Source: Aeromicrobium sp. Leaf350
Lineage (GTDB): Bacteria > Actinomycetota > Actinomycetes > Propionibacteriales > Nocardioidaceae
Direction: 5' to 3'
DNA length: 64,000 bases
NCBI RefSeq assembly: GCF_916858655.1
Contig: NZ_CAKASL010000003.1
Location: forward strand, 1-64,000
Shown here: one piece after another, positions 46,295 through 54,860 of the stretch
Numbering within the stretch: the first letter of the stretch is position 1
Layout: every line of letters starts with the position of its first letter
Notes under the pieces: model-generated
Told to the model about the DNA's origin: nothing
Databases searched by the model: none
The model's input: the letters and a program-made list of their open reading frames with translations, nothing else
Made by a program: the position numbers and the translations under genes

Positions 46295-46382
46295 GGTTTC
46301 CCACGAGACCGTCGGAATCCCGCATCGAGCGCACGAAACTTCGTGCGCTCGACGCGGGAATCGAGCGGTCTCGTGGGAAACC
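46295..46382. repeat. Three-tier intergenic palindrome between convergent genes
   Basis: Outer arms GGTTTCCCACGAGACCG (46295-46311) and CGGTCTCGTGGGAAACC (46366-46382) are perfect. Middle arms GAATCCCGC and GCGGGAATC have one mismatch. Inner arms GAGCGCACGAA (46327-46337) and TTCGTGCGCTC (46340-46350) are perfect. It fills the gap between the marR and lipoprotein stops and is probably a bidirectional terminator. Confidence 0.9.
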
Positions 46383-46386
46383 GGGG

Positions 46387-46797
46387 TCAGGGGAGGGCGC
46401 GCAGGACGCGCACGTGGCACTCGTTCGGATCACCCTGGGCCGTGACGCCCGCGATCTGCACCGGCGTCGACTCGCCGGCCTGCACGTTCTCGACCGCCGC
46501 CCGGTTCGCCGGGCGCTCCTGCCCGTCGGCAGGACCGACGTAGACGTCCACGGTGTACGACGCGGGAGCGTCGGTGTCGTTCGAGATCGTCCCGGTCGCG
46601 GTCCACAGACCGTCGGCCCCGGCCACGCAGCTGAACCCCGAGAGCGCCTCGGGCGCGGGCGCCGCGGTGGCCGCCGCACTCGGGGTGCTCGACGCGTCGG
46701 AACCACCCGAGCCCGACGACCCGGAGCACGCGCCCAGGGCCAGCACGCCCGCCAGCACCACCGTCAGGGCCGGCACGGAGAGCACGGGTCGACGCAT
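46387..46797 (-). CDS. Small lipoprotein of unknown function (FxLYD-like)
   Basis: 136 aa. Lipobox LGAC (C24) after a clear signal peptide, then a Ser/Ala/Pro linker and one beta-rich domain with ATGTISNDTDAPASYTVDVYVG, typical of small FxLYD/CARDB-like lipid-anchored domains, and two Cys (FSCVAG, ECHVRV) that may pair. Similar in layout to the lipoprotein at 9336. Function unknown. Confidence 0.75.
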   Translation of the reverse strand: MRRPVLSVPALTVVLAGVLALGACSGSSGSGGSDASSTPSAAATAAPAPEALSGFSCVAGADGLWTATGTISNDTDAPASYTVDVYVGPADGQERPANRAAVENVQAGESTPVQIAGVTAQGDPNECHVRVLRALP

Positions 46798-46866
46798 GGG
46801 TCCATCCCATCACGGCGCACGCGCGATCCGGGGTGTGCCGCGGGGTGTCGCCCGCCCGTGAGAACA

Positions 46867-46880
46867 TGAGGTAAACCTCA
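46867..46880. promoter_or_regulatory. Palindrome before the 3-hydroxyacyl-CoA dehydrogenase gene
   Basis: TGAGGT-AA-ACCTCA, perfect 6-bp arms, 16 nt upstream of the start codon at 46897. It is a candidate operator for a fatty-acid regulator; it does not match the dyad at 12733-12748. Confidence 0.4.
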
Positions 46881-46896
46881 GAATCAGGGAGTGAGC

Positions 46897-47754
46897 ATGA
46901 CGATCGAGCGCGTGGGTGTGATCGGTGGCGGGCTGATGGGCTCGGGGATCGTGGAGGTCAACGCTCGCGCGGGGATCGACGTCGTGCTGGTCGAGGTCTC
47001 GGCCGAGGCCTCGAAGGCGGCGCAGGAGCGCGTAACCTCGTCGCTGGAGCGCGCGCTGGGTCGAGGCAAGATCTCGCAGGAGGACTTCGACGCGACGGTC
47101 GAGCGCATCACCTTCACCGACGACCTCGAGCGCCTGGCCGACCGCCACCTCGTGATCGAGGCGGCCAGCGAGCGCGAGGACATCAAGCTCGACCTGTTCC
47201 GCCGCCTCGGCCAGATCGTGACCGACGAGTCCGCGATCCTCGCCTCCAACACGTCCTCCATCCCGATCGTGAAGCTCGGCGCCGTCTCGGGCCGCGCCGA
47301 CCGCGTGATGGGCGTGCACTTCTTCAACCCGGCGCCGGTCATGAAGCTCGTCGAGCTCATCCCGTCGCTGACCTCCAGCCCCGAGACGCTCGACCGCATG
47401 CGCGGCTACGTCACCGACGGCCTGGGCAAGGACCCGATCGAGGCCACCGACCGCGCCGGCTTCGTCGTCAACAGCCTGCTCGTGCCGTACCTGCTCTCGG
47501 CGATCCGCATGTACGAGGCGGGCTACGCCTCCGCGGCCGACATCGACCAGGGCATGGTCCTGGGCTGCGGCCACCCGATGGGTCCGCTGGCCCTGTCGGA
47601 CCTGATCGGCCTCGACACGATCCGCGCGATCGGCCAGTCGATGTACCAGGAGTTCAAGGAGCCGCTCTACTCGCCGCCGCCGCTGCTCGACCGCATGGTC
47701 GACGCCGGCCTGCTCGGCAAGAAGTCCGGCCACGGGTTCTACCCGTACGGCTGA
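46897..47754 (+). CDS. fadB2: 3-hydroxybutyryl-CoA (3-hydroxyacyl-CoA) dehydrogenase
   Basis: 285 aa from ATG 46897 (AGGGAG upstream; an in-frame GTG two codons earlier is possible). NAD-binding motif GVIGGGLMGSGI, catalytic residues in SNTSSIPI and MGVHFFNPAPVMKLVE (His), and the C-terminal helical domain with DRAGFVVNSLLVPYL and GHPMGPLALSDLIGLD. It oxidises 3-hydroxyacyl-CoA to 3-ketoacyl-CoA, used in beta-oxidation or butyrate/PHB metabolism. It stands alone, with a terminator just after it. Confidence 0.93.
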   Translation: MTIERVGVIGGGLMGSGIVEVNARAGIDVVLVEVSAEASKAAQERVTSSLERALGRGKISQEDFDATVERITFTDDLERLADRHLVIEAASEREDIKLDLFRRLGQIVTDESAILASNTSSIPIVKLGAVSGRADRVMGVHFFNPAPVMKLVELIPSLTSSPETLDRMRGYVTDGLGKDPIEATDRAGFVVNSLLVPYLLSAIRMYEAGYASAADIDQGMVLGCGHPMGPLALSDLIGLDTIRAIGQSMYQEFKEPLYSPPPLLDRMVDAGLLGKKSGHGFYPYG

Positions 47755-47762
47755 ACCCACCC

Positions 47763-47804
47763 CGGCGTCCGACGGCGTCCGACGGCCCACGCCGTCGGAC
47801 GCCG
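47763..47804 (+). terminator. Terminator after fadB2
   Basis: CGGCGTCCGACGGC (47763-47776) and GCCGTCGGACGCCG (47791-47804) form a perfect 14-bp stem with a 14-nt loop, 9 nt after the stop codon. The stem half is partly repeated in the loop (GTCCGACGGC), so alternative pairings exist. Confidence 0.85.
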
Positions 47805-47975
47805 TCGTCGTCTCCGGCACGGACCTTCGGCCTCGGGCCACCGGTCCGAACCGACGGTGCCGAGGTGCTACCGATGCCTCACCCGACGACCCGCGACCGG
47901 GCCATGAGGGACCATCCGAAAGAACCATTTCTGCCTGCGATGCCCGGAAATTTCTCGCGCCGAGGATGAACGGTG

Positions 47976-47997
47976 GTTCACCTGGCGGAAGCCTGGT
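47976..47997 (+). promoter_or_regulatory. PHO-like direct repeat, distal
   Basis: GTTCACCTGGC followed by GGAAGCCTGGT, two 11-nt units, the first a near-perfect PhoP half-site and the second weak. It may be a secondary binding site far upstream of pstC. Confidence 0.45.
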
Positions 47998-48137
47998 CGT
48001 CGAGTCGACGAACGCCGGTCCTCCCCGTGATTCCAGCAGGTCGAGCGGTGGCCTGGCCGACTCGGCGCTCCCCGTGGATCGGGCTGGCCAAGGAGCCTAG
48101 AGCCCGGCCCCCGCCCCGGGAACCGCTCCACGGATTG

Positions 48138-48159
48138 CTTCACCGAGCGTTCACCGACC
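48138..48159 (+). promoter_or_regulatory. PHO box of the pst operon
   Basis: CTTCACCGAGC and GTTCACCGACC, two 11-nt direct repeats sharing TTCACCGA in register. This fits the PhoP binding form known from Streptomyces (tandem GTTCACC-like units). It predicts induction of the downstream operon under phosphate limitation. Confidence 0.75.
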
Positions 48160-48197
48160 AGGCGCTCGGCAGACGCCACGCGACGCCTGCTCGTCGG

Positions 48198-48226
48198 TTG
48201 TTCCGTCCCAGGGGCGTTCCTACTGT
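48198..48226 (+). promoter_or_regulatory. Promoter candidate of the pst operon
   Basis: TTGTTC (48198-48203), 17 nt, TACTGT (48221-48226). Start about 48233, leaving an untranslated leader of roughly 88 nt before pstC. The PHO box lies about 40 nt upstream of the -35, further than in the best-studied cases, so a second start nearer the box is possible. Confidence 0.5.
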
Positions 48227-48320
48227 GAGCGCGGGTCACGACACGGAGGCGGCGGGCGCAAGCGCGTCTGCAGGTCCTCGTGCCCTCCCCGACACCGTCC
48301 GCCCCTGATCGAAGAGCACC

Positions 48321-49334
48321 ATGCCCACTGAAGTGATCGAGCACCGCGAGGCTGCCTCGGCGACTCCGCGCAAGCTCTCCACCGTCCGTGGCCGGCAGGA
48401 CGTGCTGTTCCGCGCAGCGGCGCGCAGCGGCGGCACGACGGTGCTCCTGATCATGACGCTGGTCGGCGTCTTCCTGTTCGTGCGCGGCTTCGACGCGATC
48501 ACCGACGCCGGCACCGCCTTCATCACGACCGAGGCCTGGTCGCCCAACGAGGGCAACTTCGGCATCGCCGCGGTCCTGTTCGGCACCGTCACGATCGCGA
48601 CGATCGCGATCGTCCTCGCCGTCCCGCTGTCGATCGGCACGGCGCTCTACATCTCGGAGTTCGCGCCCCGCGGCCTCAAGCGCTCGCTCATCACGATCGT
48701 CGACCTGATGGCGGCCGTGCCCAGCGTGGTCTACGGCCTCTGGGGCTTCCTGTGGCTGACCGACGCGATCCTGCCGATCGCGGAGTGGATCTCGACCCAC
48801 TTCGGCTGGATCCCGATCTTCGACGTCGACGGCTTCGAGCCGGGCGACCCGCTGTCGACCACGACGGTCTTCACCGCCTCGGCCTTCATCGCCGGCATCG
48901 TCGTCGGCCTGATGGTCACGCCGATCGCCTCCTCGATCATGCGGGAGGCGTTCAGCCAGGCGCCGGTCGGTGAGCGCGAGGGTGCGCTGGCGCTCGGCGC
49001 GACGCGCTGGGGCATGGTCACGTCGGTCGTGCTGCCGTTCGGTCGCGGCGGCATCATCGGCGGCACGATGCTGGGCCTGGGCCGGGCCCTCGGCGAGACG
49101 ATCGCGGTGTACCTGGTGATCTCGCCGGTCTTCGTGATCCAGCCGAACATCCTGCAGACGGGCACCAACTCGATCTCGTCGCTCGTCGCACTCCGCTTCA
49201 ACGAGGCGAGCGAGTTCGAGCTCTCCGCGCTGATGGCCGCCGGCCTGGCGCTGTTCCTGATGACCCTGGTCATCAACTTCGGCGCGTCGATGGTGATCGC
49301 CCGGTCGCGCTCCGGCGCCGAGAGCGAGGGATGA
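48321..49334 (+). CDS. pstC: Phosphate ABC transporter permease PstC
   Basis: 337 aa. Six main membrane helices preceded by a cytoplasmic lead of about 45 residues. The inner-membrane permease motif is seen as REAFSQAPVGEREGALALGATRWGM (EAA-type coupling loop), and the PstC feature AVPSVVYGLWGFL lies in the second third. It forms the high-affinity phosphate channel with PstA. Its stop overlaps the pstA start. Operon order here is pstC-pstA-pstS, with pstB placed seven genes further on, unlike the usual pstSCAB. Confidence 0.95.
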   Translation: MPTEVIEHREAASATPRKLSTVRGRQDVLFRAAARSGGTTVLLIMTLVGVFLFVRGFDAITDAGTAFITTEAWSPNEGNFGIAAVLFGTVTIATIAIVLAVPLSIGTALYISEFAPRGLKRSLITIVDLMAAVPSVVYGLWGFLWLTDAILPIAEWISTHFGWIPIFDVDGFEPGDPLSTTTVFTASAFIAGIVVGLMVTPIASSIMREAFSQAPVGEREGALALGATRWGMVTSVVLPFGRGGIIGGTMLGLGRALGETIAVYLVISPVFVIQPNILQTGTNSISSLVALRFNEASEFELSALMAAGLALFLMTLVINFGASMVIARSRSGAESEG

Positions 49335-50590
49335 TGACCGAGCTCCTGGAGCGTCCGGACGAGCCGACGCTGTTCAGCACGCACCTGCCCGGCCGCGACG
49401 GCGAGGCGCCGGGTGCGACCAAGCCCCCGCAGACGCGGCGCAACCTCTCCACGCTGCACCGCGACGACGTCATCCGCCTGCTCGGTGCGCTGGCCGCCGG
49501 CATCTGCACCGCTGCCTGGCTGTTCACGCAGGTCATGCCGCTGCGCGGCGCGGTCGGCTTCGTCGCGATCTCGTTCGTCCTGTTCCTGCTCTACTACGTC
49601 GTGCTGGTCGCGATGGACGACGGCGGCCCGGCGATGAAGGACAAGGTCGCGAGCGTCTTCGCCCATGCGATCGCGATGCTGCTGTTCGCCGCGCTGGCGT
49701 GCGTCATCATCTTCACCTTCGCCCGCGCCTTCGACGCCCTGGTGAACCTGAACTTCTGGACGACCGACCTGTCGGCCGCGGGCCCCATCGACCCGCTCGA
49801 CAAGGGCGGCATCCTGCACGCGATGGTCGGCACGCTCATCATGATCACGATCGCCCTGGCGATCTCGATCCCGCTGGGCGTCCTCACGGCGGTGTTCCTC
49901 AGCGAGGTGCCCGGTCCGTTCGCCCGTCTCGTGCGGACCGTGGTCGAGGCCATGACCGCGCTGCCGTCGATCGTGGCCGGCCTGTTCATCTACGCGACCT
50001 GGATCGTGGCGTTCGGCATGGGCCAGTCGGGCTTCGCGGCCAGCCTGGCGATGACGATCATGATGCTGCCGATCATCATCCGCGCGGCCGACGTCGTGCT
50101 GCGCCTCGTGCCCGGCAACCTCAAGGAGGCCGCCCTCGCGATGGGGGCGAGCCAGTGGCGCACGGTCTGGCACGTCGTGCTGCCGACGACGCGGTCCGGC
50201 CTGACGACCGCGATCATCCTCGGCACCGCCCGTGGCATCGGCGAGACCAGCCCGGTGCTGCTGACCGCCGGCTACACGACCTACATGAACCACAACCCGT
50301 TCGAGGGACCGATGGTCTCGCTGCCGCTGGCGACCTTCAACCTGGTTCGGAGCCCCGAGCCCAACCAGGTCGCGCGCGGGTTCGGCGCCGCCGCGGTGCT
50401 GATGCTGCTGGTGCTGTTCCTGTTCGTCGTCGCCCGCGTCATCGGCGGCCGCGGCCCGGGCCAGCTCTCGCCCCGCCAGGCCGCTCGCCGTCAGCGCCAG
50501 TCGCGCAGCGACGTCATCCGCTTCGCGGCGCGCGAGGGCCACGTGCTCCTCGACCCGCGGGCCCACCGCTCGACCAGGAGACGACGATGA
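49331..50590 (+). CDS. pstA: Phosphate ABC transporter permease PstA
   Basis: 419 aa, ATG 49331 (a second ATG follows directly), overlapping pstC. It is longer than most PstA proteins because of an N-terminal cytoplasmic extension of about 45 residues, two extra N-terminal helices and a C-terminal basic tail of about 50 residues. PstA core: ALPSIVAGLFIYATW, and the coupling loop VPGNLKEAALAMGASQWRT followed by RGIGETSPVLLTAG. It pairs with PstC. The stop overlaps the pstS start by ATGA. Confidence 0.95.
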   Translation: MMTELLERPDEPTLFSTHLPGRDGEAPGATKPPQTRRNLSTLHRDDVIRLLGALAAGICTAAWLFTQVMPLRGAVGFVAISFVLFLLYYVVLVAMDDGGPAMKDKVASVFAHAIAMLLFAALACVIIFTFARAFDALVNLNFWTTDLSAAGPIDPLDKGGILHAMVGTLIMITIALAISIPLGVLTAVFLSEVPGPFARLVRTVVEAMTALPSIVAGLFIYATWIVAFGMGQSGFAASLAMTIMMLPIIIRAADVVLRLVPGNLKEAALAMGASQWRTVWHVVLPTTRSGLTTAIILGTARGIGETSPVLLTAGYTTYMNHNPFEGPMVSLPLATFNLVRSPEPNQVARGFGAAAVLMLLVLFLFVVARVIGGRGPGQLSPRQAARRQRQSRSDVIRFAAREGHVLLDPRAHRSTRRRR

Positions 50591-52194
50591 CCCGCCACTC
50601 GACCACCCGTCAGGTCGCGGCGGCACTGGGCATCGTCCTGGTGCTCGTCGGCGTGATCCAGGGGGCGACGGTCCGTCCGGCCGAGGCCGCCGCGGCACAC
50701 GCCCCGATCTCGGGCGCCGGCTCCACGTGGTCGTCGAACGCGCTCGACCAGTGGATCCGCAACGTCTTCTCGAACTACCAGTGGAAGATCAGCTTCGGCG
50801 CCAACGGGTCCTCCGCCGGACGCCAGGAGTTCGCCAACGGGACCAAGGACTTCGCCGTCTCGGAGATCCCCTACGACCTGGCCGGCAGCGACGCGGCCGA
50901 CCCACGACCCTCGCGTCCGCTGGCCTACATGCCGATCGTCGCCGGCGGCACGGCCTTCATGTACAACCTGCAGATCGGCGGTCGTCGGGTCACGAACCTG
51001 CGGCTCTCGGGCGAGGTCGTGGCGAAGATCTTCGCGAACCAGATCACGGTCTGGAACGACCCGGCGATCGCGGCCGACAACCCGGGGCTCAAGCTGCCCG
51101 CGATCCCGATCGTGCCGGTCGTCCGCTCCGACGGATCGGGCACGACCGCCCAGTTCACGACCTGGATGCGCCAGCAGCACCCGAACGTGTGGAACAAGTT
51201 CTGCCAGGACGCCGGGCGCGGCTCGAGCTGCGGCATCACCTCGAACTTCCCGATCGTCGCCGGCTCGCGCGCGATCGGCCAGAGCGGCTCGAACTCGGTG
51301 GCGGGCTACGTCGCCAACCCCCAGCGCGTCGGCTCGATCACCTACGTCGAGTACTCCTACGCCCTCAACGCCCGCTACCCGGTCGCGAAGGTGCTGAACG
51401 CCGGCGGGTACTACACCGAGCCGACCGCCTCGAACGTCGCCGTGGCGCTCCTGGGCTCGCGCATCAACGAGGACCCGAGCTCGCGCGACTACCTGACCCA
51501 GAACCTCACGGGCGTGTACAACTCGGCCGATCCGCGCACCTACCCGCTGTCGTCGTACTCGTACATGATCGTGCCGACCACGGCCGACTACGGCTTCTCG
51601 GCCGGCAAGGGACGCACCCTGGCCGACTTCGCGTCGTACTTCCTGTGCGAGGGCCAGCAGCAGGCCGAGACGCTGGGCTACTCCCCGCTGCCGATCAACC
51701 TGGTGCAGGCCGGGCAGGCGCAGATGCTGAAGATCCCGGGCGGTGACCCGCAGGTCAAGGGCATCAACCAGTGCAACAACCCGACGTTCAGCCCGGACGG
51801 CTCCAACCGCCTGGCGAACACCGCACCGATGCCGGCCGACTGCGACAAGGTCGGTCCGGTCCAGTGCACCAAGGGCACGGGGGGTGCGCAGGACACCGAG
51901 ACGGCGACGTCGAACGGTGCCGCCGGCGGCGACGACGCCGCGGCGGGTGGTCCGGGCGGTGCTGCCGGACCGGGCGGCGAGGCCGCCGCCGGTGACGGCT
52001 CGACCATCGGTGCCGACGGCGAGGTGCAGCTCGCCTATGCCGAGCCGCAGTCGCTGCCCGCGAAAGGCCTCGGCATCCCGCTGACGGTCCTGATGGTCAC
52101 GATCGGCCTGGCCCTGCTGGTCTTCGCGATGGTGCCGCCGCTAGCGGGAACCCGTCGGCGGGCCCGCCGCTCGGGGGTGCCTCCGCCGTGGTGA
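50587..52194 (+). CDS. pstS: Phosphate-binding protein PstS with C-terminal membrane anchor
   Basis: 535 aa, ATG 50587. Signal peptide (about 8-36, ending AEAAAA), then the type-II binding fold: SGAGSTWSSNALDQW, GSSAGRQEFANGTKDFAVSE, GEVVAKIFANQITVW and RSDGSGTTAQFTTW (phosphate-binding Ser/Asp/Arg/Gly residues). Unusually it is not a lipoprotein; it continues into a Gly/Ala-rich linker (about 440-480), a hydrophobic helix (about 495-515) and an Arg-rich tail. LPAKG just before the helix recalls a degenerate sorting motif. So it is anchored by its C-terminus, unlike the lipid-anchored PstS of most Gram-positives. Confidence 0.93.
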   Translation: MTRHSTTRQVAAALGIVLVLVGVIQGATVRPAEAAAAHAPISGAGSTWSSNALDQWIRNVFSNYQWKISFGANGSSAGRQEFANGTKDFAVSEIPYDLAGSDAADPRPSRPLAYMPIVAGGTAFMYNLQIGGRRVTNLRLSGEVVAKIFANQITVWNDPAIAADNPGLKLPAIPIVPVVRSDGSGTTAQFTTWMRQQHPNVWNKFCQDAGRGSSCGITSNFPIVAGSRAIGQSGSNSVAGYVANPQRVGSITYVEYSYALNARYPVAKVLNAGGYYTEPTASNVAVALLGSRINEDPSSRDYLTQNLTGVYNSADPRTYPLSSYSYMIVPTTADYGFSAGKGRTLADFASYFLCEGQQQAETLGYSPLPINLVQAGQAQMLKIPGGDPQVKGINQCNNPTFSPDGSNRLANTAPMPADCDKVGPVQCTKGTGGAQDTETATSNGAAGGDDAAAGGPGGAAGPGGEAAAGDGSTIGADGEVQLAYAEPQSLPAKGLGIPLTVLMVTIGLALLVFAMVPPLAGTRRRARRSGVPPPW

Positions 52195-54860
52195 TCACCG
52201 ATCGTGAGCTGGGCTGGACGGGCCGCCTCGGCACCGTCGTGGCCGCGCTGTCGGCCCTCGGCCTCGTGGCGATGATGATCGCCGCTGCGCCGGGGGCGGA
52301 CGCCGCGGGCGAGAGCGGCAGCGCCATCACGATCAGCTGGAACGGCGACACGAGTGACGCCGCGGCCCTCCAGCCGCAGCGTGATCCCGCGAGCATCCAC
52401 TTCAGCGACTTCGACGACGTCAAGGTCACGGTCTCCAAGACCGAGAACCTGACCGACGAGGTCGTCGGCGTCACGGTCACGGGCATGCCGGGGCCGACGC
52501 GCCAGCTCAACCTCGGCACCGGCCCGGTCACGGTCGGCGCCAACTTCGTCCAGGCGATGCAGTGCTGGGGTGACCCGGCGTCCGCCGAGTTCTACGAGAA
52601 CTGCCAGTTCGGGGCCGCGGGCTACGCCGCCTCCCCGCAGCAGGCCTCGACCTTCACGCAGCTCGGGCCGGCCGGGTCGCCCGTGACCCGCGGCGGCACC
52701 GAGGTCGACGTCCCGTTCCGCTCCGCCGACGGCACCGCGTACTCCTCCCTGCCGATCGGCCTGGGGCAGGCGCCGGCCGGCGTGACCCGCGTCGACCAGC
52801 TCTTCGCCCCGACGACCTCGAACGAGCAGCTCGGTCTCGTCGGCAACGACGGCACGACGAGCTTCGGCTTCGAGACGCAGTCGGCGGCCACCGCTCCGCA
52901 CCTCGGCTGCGGCGGCGCGCCCGACCCCACGAGGGCCTGCTACCTCGTGATCGTGCCCCGCGGCGAGCACGCCAGCGTCGAGCGGCCGAACTGCCAGCTG
53001 CCCGGCCTCGGGATCCCGGAGGAGCAGGTCGCCCAGCTCGGCTCGCCGGTCAACCCGGCCTGCGACTACTGGGCCAACCGGATCGTCGTGCCGCTGGACT
53101 TCCAGCCCGTGCGGAGCGCGTGCGCGGCCGGCAGCCAGGAGGTCCGCCTGGTCGGCACCGAGCTCGCGGCATCCGCGATGTCGTCGTGGCAGCGCCAGCT
53201 CTGCTCGACGGCCGGCACGGCCTTCACCCTCAACACGGTCGCCGACGCCACGGCTCGCGACCAGCTCGTCGCGGGTCAGTCGACCTTCGTCATGACGAAC
53301 CGTCCGGTCACCGCCGAAGGACTCGACGAGGAGGGCGCCCAGCAGCTGCGCGACGCCGCGCTCGTCTACGCGCCGACAACGGTCTCGGCCGTCTCGATCG
53401 CCTTCATCGCGTCGAAGGAACGGCAGGTCGTGACCGACATCAGGCTGAGCCCCCGCCTGATCGCCAAGATGCTGACGCAGTCCTACGGTGCCCTCGGTGG
53501 CGGGGCCTTCTACCGCAACATCGACCCCGTGCCGGGCTGGAACACCAACCCGCTGTACCTGAGCCGTGACCCGGAGTTCACGGCCCTCAACCCGAACGTC
53601 CCGGCCAACATGGACCAGGGCCAGCTCATCGTCACGGGTCCGTCCGGATCGGACGCGATCAGCCAGGTCTGGGCGTACCTGCAGGCCGACGACGCCGCGC
53701 GGGCCTTCCTGGCCGGGGAGCCCGACAACGTGCTGCCCGGCGACGAGGGCAACTCCGGCATGCGGATCAACCCGTACTTCCTGCCCCAGGGATCGGCCAA
53801 CGCCCAGGTCCCGACGATGCGGGAGAACACGAGCCCGGACCGGCTCTCCACGAGCCTCGACCCCGTGCCGGGCGCGTTCACGAAGGTCGGCCTCGTCAAG
53901 CCCGACGGGACGCCGATGTGCCTGTGCGACACGCCCCTCGACACGATCGGCAAGTCCGACGACACCAAGATGCCGCGCGTCATCCAGCTGCAGCTCAACC
54001 AGACGCTGCGCTACGACTCGTTGCAGGCCTGGCCGTACGCCGAGAACTACCACCAGGCCGCGTCGCTGGTCTTCCGCGCCGATACCGGGTCCAAGACCGA
54101 GTGGGACGGGTCCTACTTCAACGGGCCCAACGTGACCCCGGGCCGCTACCGGGCGAACGGCCTCAGCTTCCCGTGGGACACCTACCTGAATGGCCTCATC
54201 GACTCGCCGACCGCCCTGCACTACCAGCTCAACCAGGCCCAGCTGCAGCTGCCGAACAAGCGGGGCGTCTTCGCGAGTCCCGACGCGAGCGGCATGACCC
54301 AGGCCGTCGCCGCCGCCGTCGCGACCGGCACGCCGGGCGTCTCGGTCGTCGACCCGGCCAAGGTCGGTGCGGGCGCCTACCCGCTGACCCTGATCACGTA
54401 CTCGGCGGTCAACCTGAAGGCCAGCACGCCCGAGCTCCGCGCCTCGTACGCCAACTTCCTGGAGTACGTGGCCACGAGCGGCCAGGTGTCCGGGACGGGC
54501 GTCGGCGAGCTCCCGCCCGGCTACCTGCCGCTCGACGCCGCGGCGATCGAGCGCACCAAGGCCATCGCCCAGACCGTGCGCACGTACGTGCCTCCGCCGG
54601 TCGCCGGCGAGGACGACCTGGAGAGCTTCGTCGACGACGGCAGCTTCGACGAGTCCTTCGGGGACGTCGCGGACGTCCCCGTCCTCGCCGATCCGGGAAC
54701 GGCGCCGGAGACGGTCATGGCGCTGACGGACGTCGAGGCCGGCGGGAAGACCGAGAACGTCGGCAACCCGGTCGCGCTGGCCCTCGGGTTCACGCTCCTG
54801 CTCGGTCTGACGGGCTCCCTCGGGTCGCCCGTCCTCATGCGACGGAGGGCCGTGCTGTGA
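52188..54860 (+). CDS. Large membrane-anchored PstS-like binding protein
   Basis: 890 aa; GTG 52188 and GTG 52191 are both possible starts, overlapping pstS. Signal peptide (about 12-40). The body contains periplasmic-binding-like segments: GSDAISQVWAYLQADDAARAF, LSPRLIAKMLTQSYGALGG and FVMTNRPVTAEGLDEEGA, the last two resembling the PstS hinge regions (iaki..geitnW and dfaGsdapl). Several Cys pairs (CWGDPASAEFYENC, CGGAPDPTRAC, CLCDTPL) suggest disulfides. The end has an acidic stretch, one membrane helix (about 863-882) and RRRAVL. Specificity may be phosphate or a phosphate-containing polymer; no characterised relative was recognised. Confidence 0.85.
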   Translation: MVITDRELGWTGRLGTVVAALSALGLVAMMIAAAPGADAAGESGSAITISWNGDTSDAAALQPQRDPASIHFSDFDDVKVTVSKTENLTDEVVGVTVTGMPGPTRQLNLGTGPVTVGANFVQAMQCWGDPASAEFYENCQFGAAGYAASPQQASTFTQLGPAGSPVTRGGTEVDVPFRSADGTAYSSLPIGLGQAPAGVTRVDQLFAPTTSNEQLGLVGNDGTTSFGFETQSAATAPHLGCGGAPDPTRACYLVIVPRGEHASVERPNCQLPGLGIPEEQVAQLGSPVNPACDYWANRIVVPLDFQPVRSACAAGSQEVRLVGTELAASAMSSWQRQLCSTAGTAFTLNTVADATARDQLVAGQSTFVMTNRPVTAEGLDEEGAQQLRDAALVYAPTTVSAVSIAFIASKERQVVTDIRLSPRLIAKMLTQSYGALGGGAFYRNIDPVPGWNTNPLYLSRDPEFTALNPNVPANMDQGQLIVTGPSGSDAISQVWAYLQADDAARAFLAGEPDNVLPGDEGNSGMRINPYFLPQGSANAQVPTMRENTSPDRLSTSLDPVPGAFTKVGLVKPDGTPMCLCDTPLDTIGKSDDTKMPRVIQLQLNQTLRYDSLQAWPYAENYHQAASLVFRADTGSKTEWDGSYFNGPNVTPGRYRANGLSFPWDTYLNGLIDSPTALHYQLNQAQLQLPNKRGVFASPDASGMTQAVAAAVATGTPGVSVVDPAKVGAGAYPLTLITYSAVNLKASTPELRASYANFLEYVATSGQVSGTGVGELPPGYLPLDAAAIERTKAIAQTVRTYVPPPVAGEDDLESFVDDGSFDESFGDVADVPVLADPGTAPETVMALTDVEAGGKTENVGNPVALALGFTLLLGLTGSLGSPVLMRRRAVL

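Larger units (their letters stand above)
47805..48320. other. Long regulatory interval before the pst operon, no gene
   Basis: About 516 nt without a convincing coding frame. It holds a PHO-like repeat (47976-47997), a clear PHO box (48138-48159) and a promoter candidate (48198-48226). The remaining 80 nt before pstC would be a leader with no strong hairpin seen and only a weak ribosome site (GAAGAG) before ATG 48321. Confidence 0.7.

Noticed and set aside
47973-48308. Open frame of 111 codons in the interval before pstC
   Set aside because: Arg/Pro-rich peptide without family features, covers the PHO boxes and promoter, and lacks a ribosome site.
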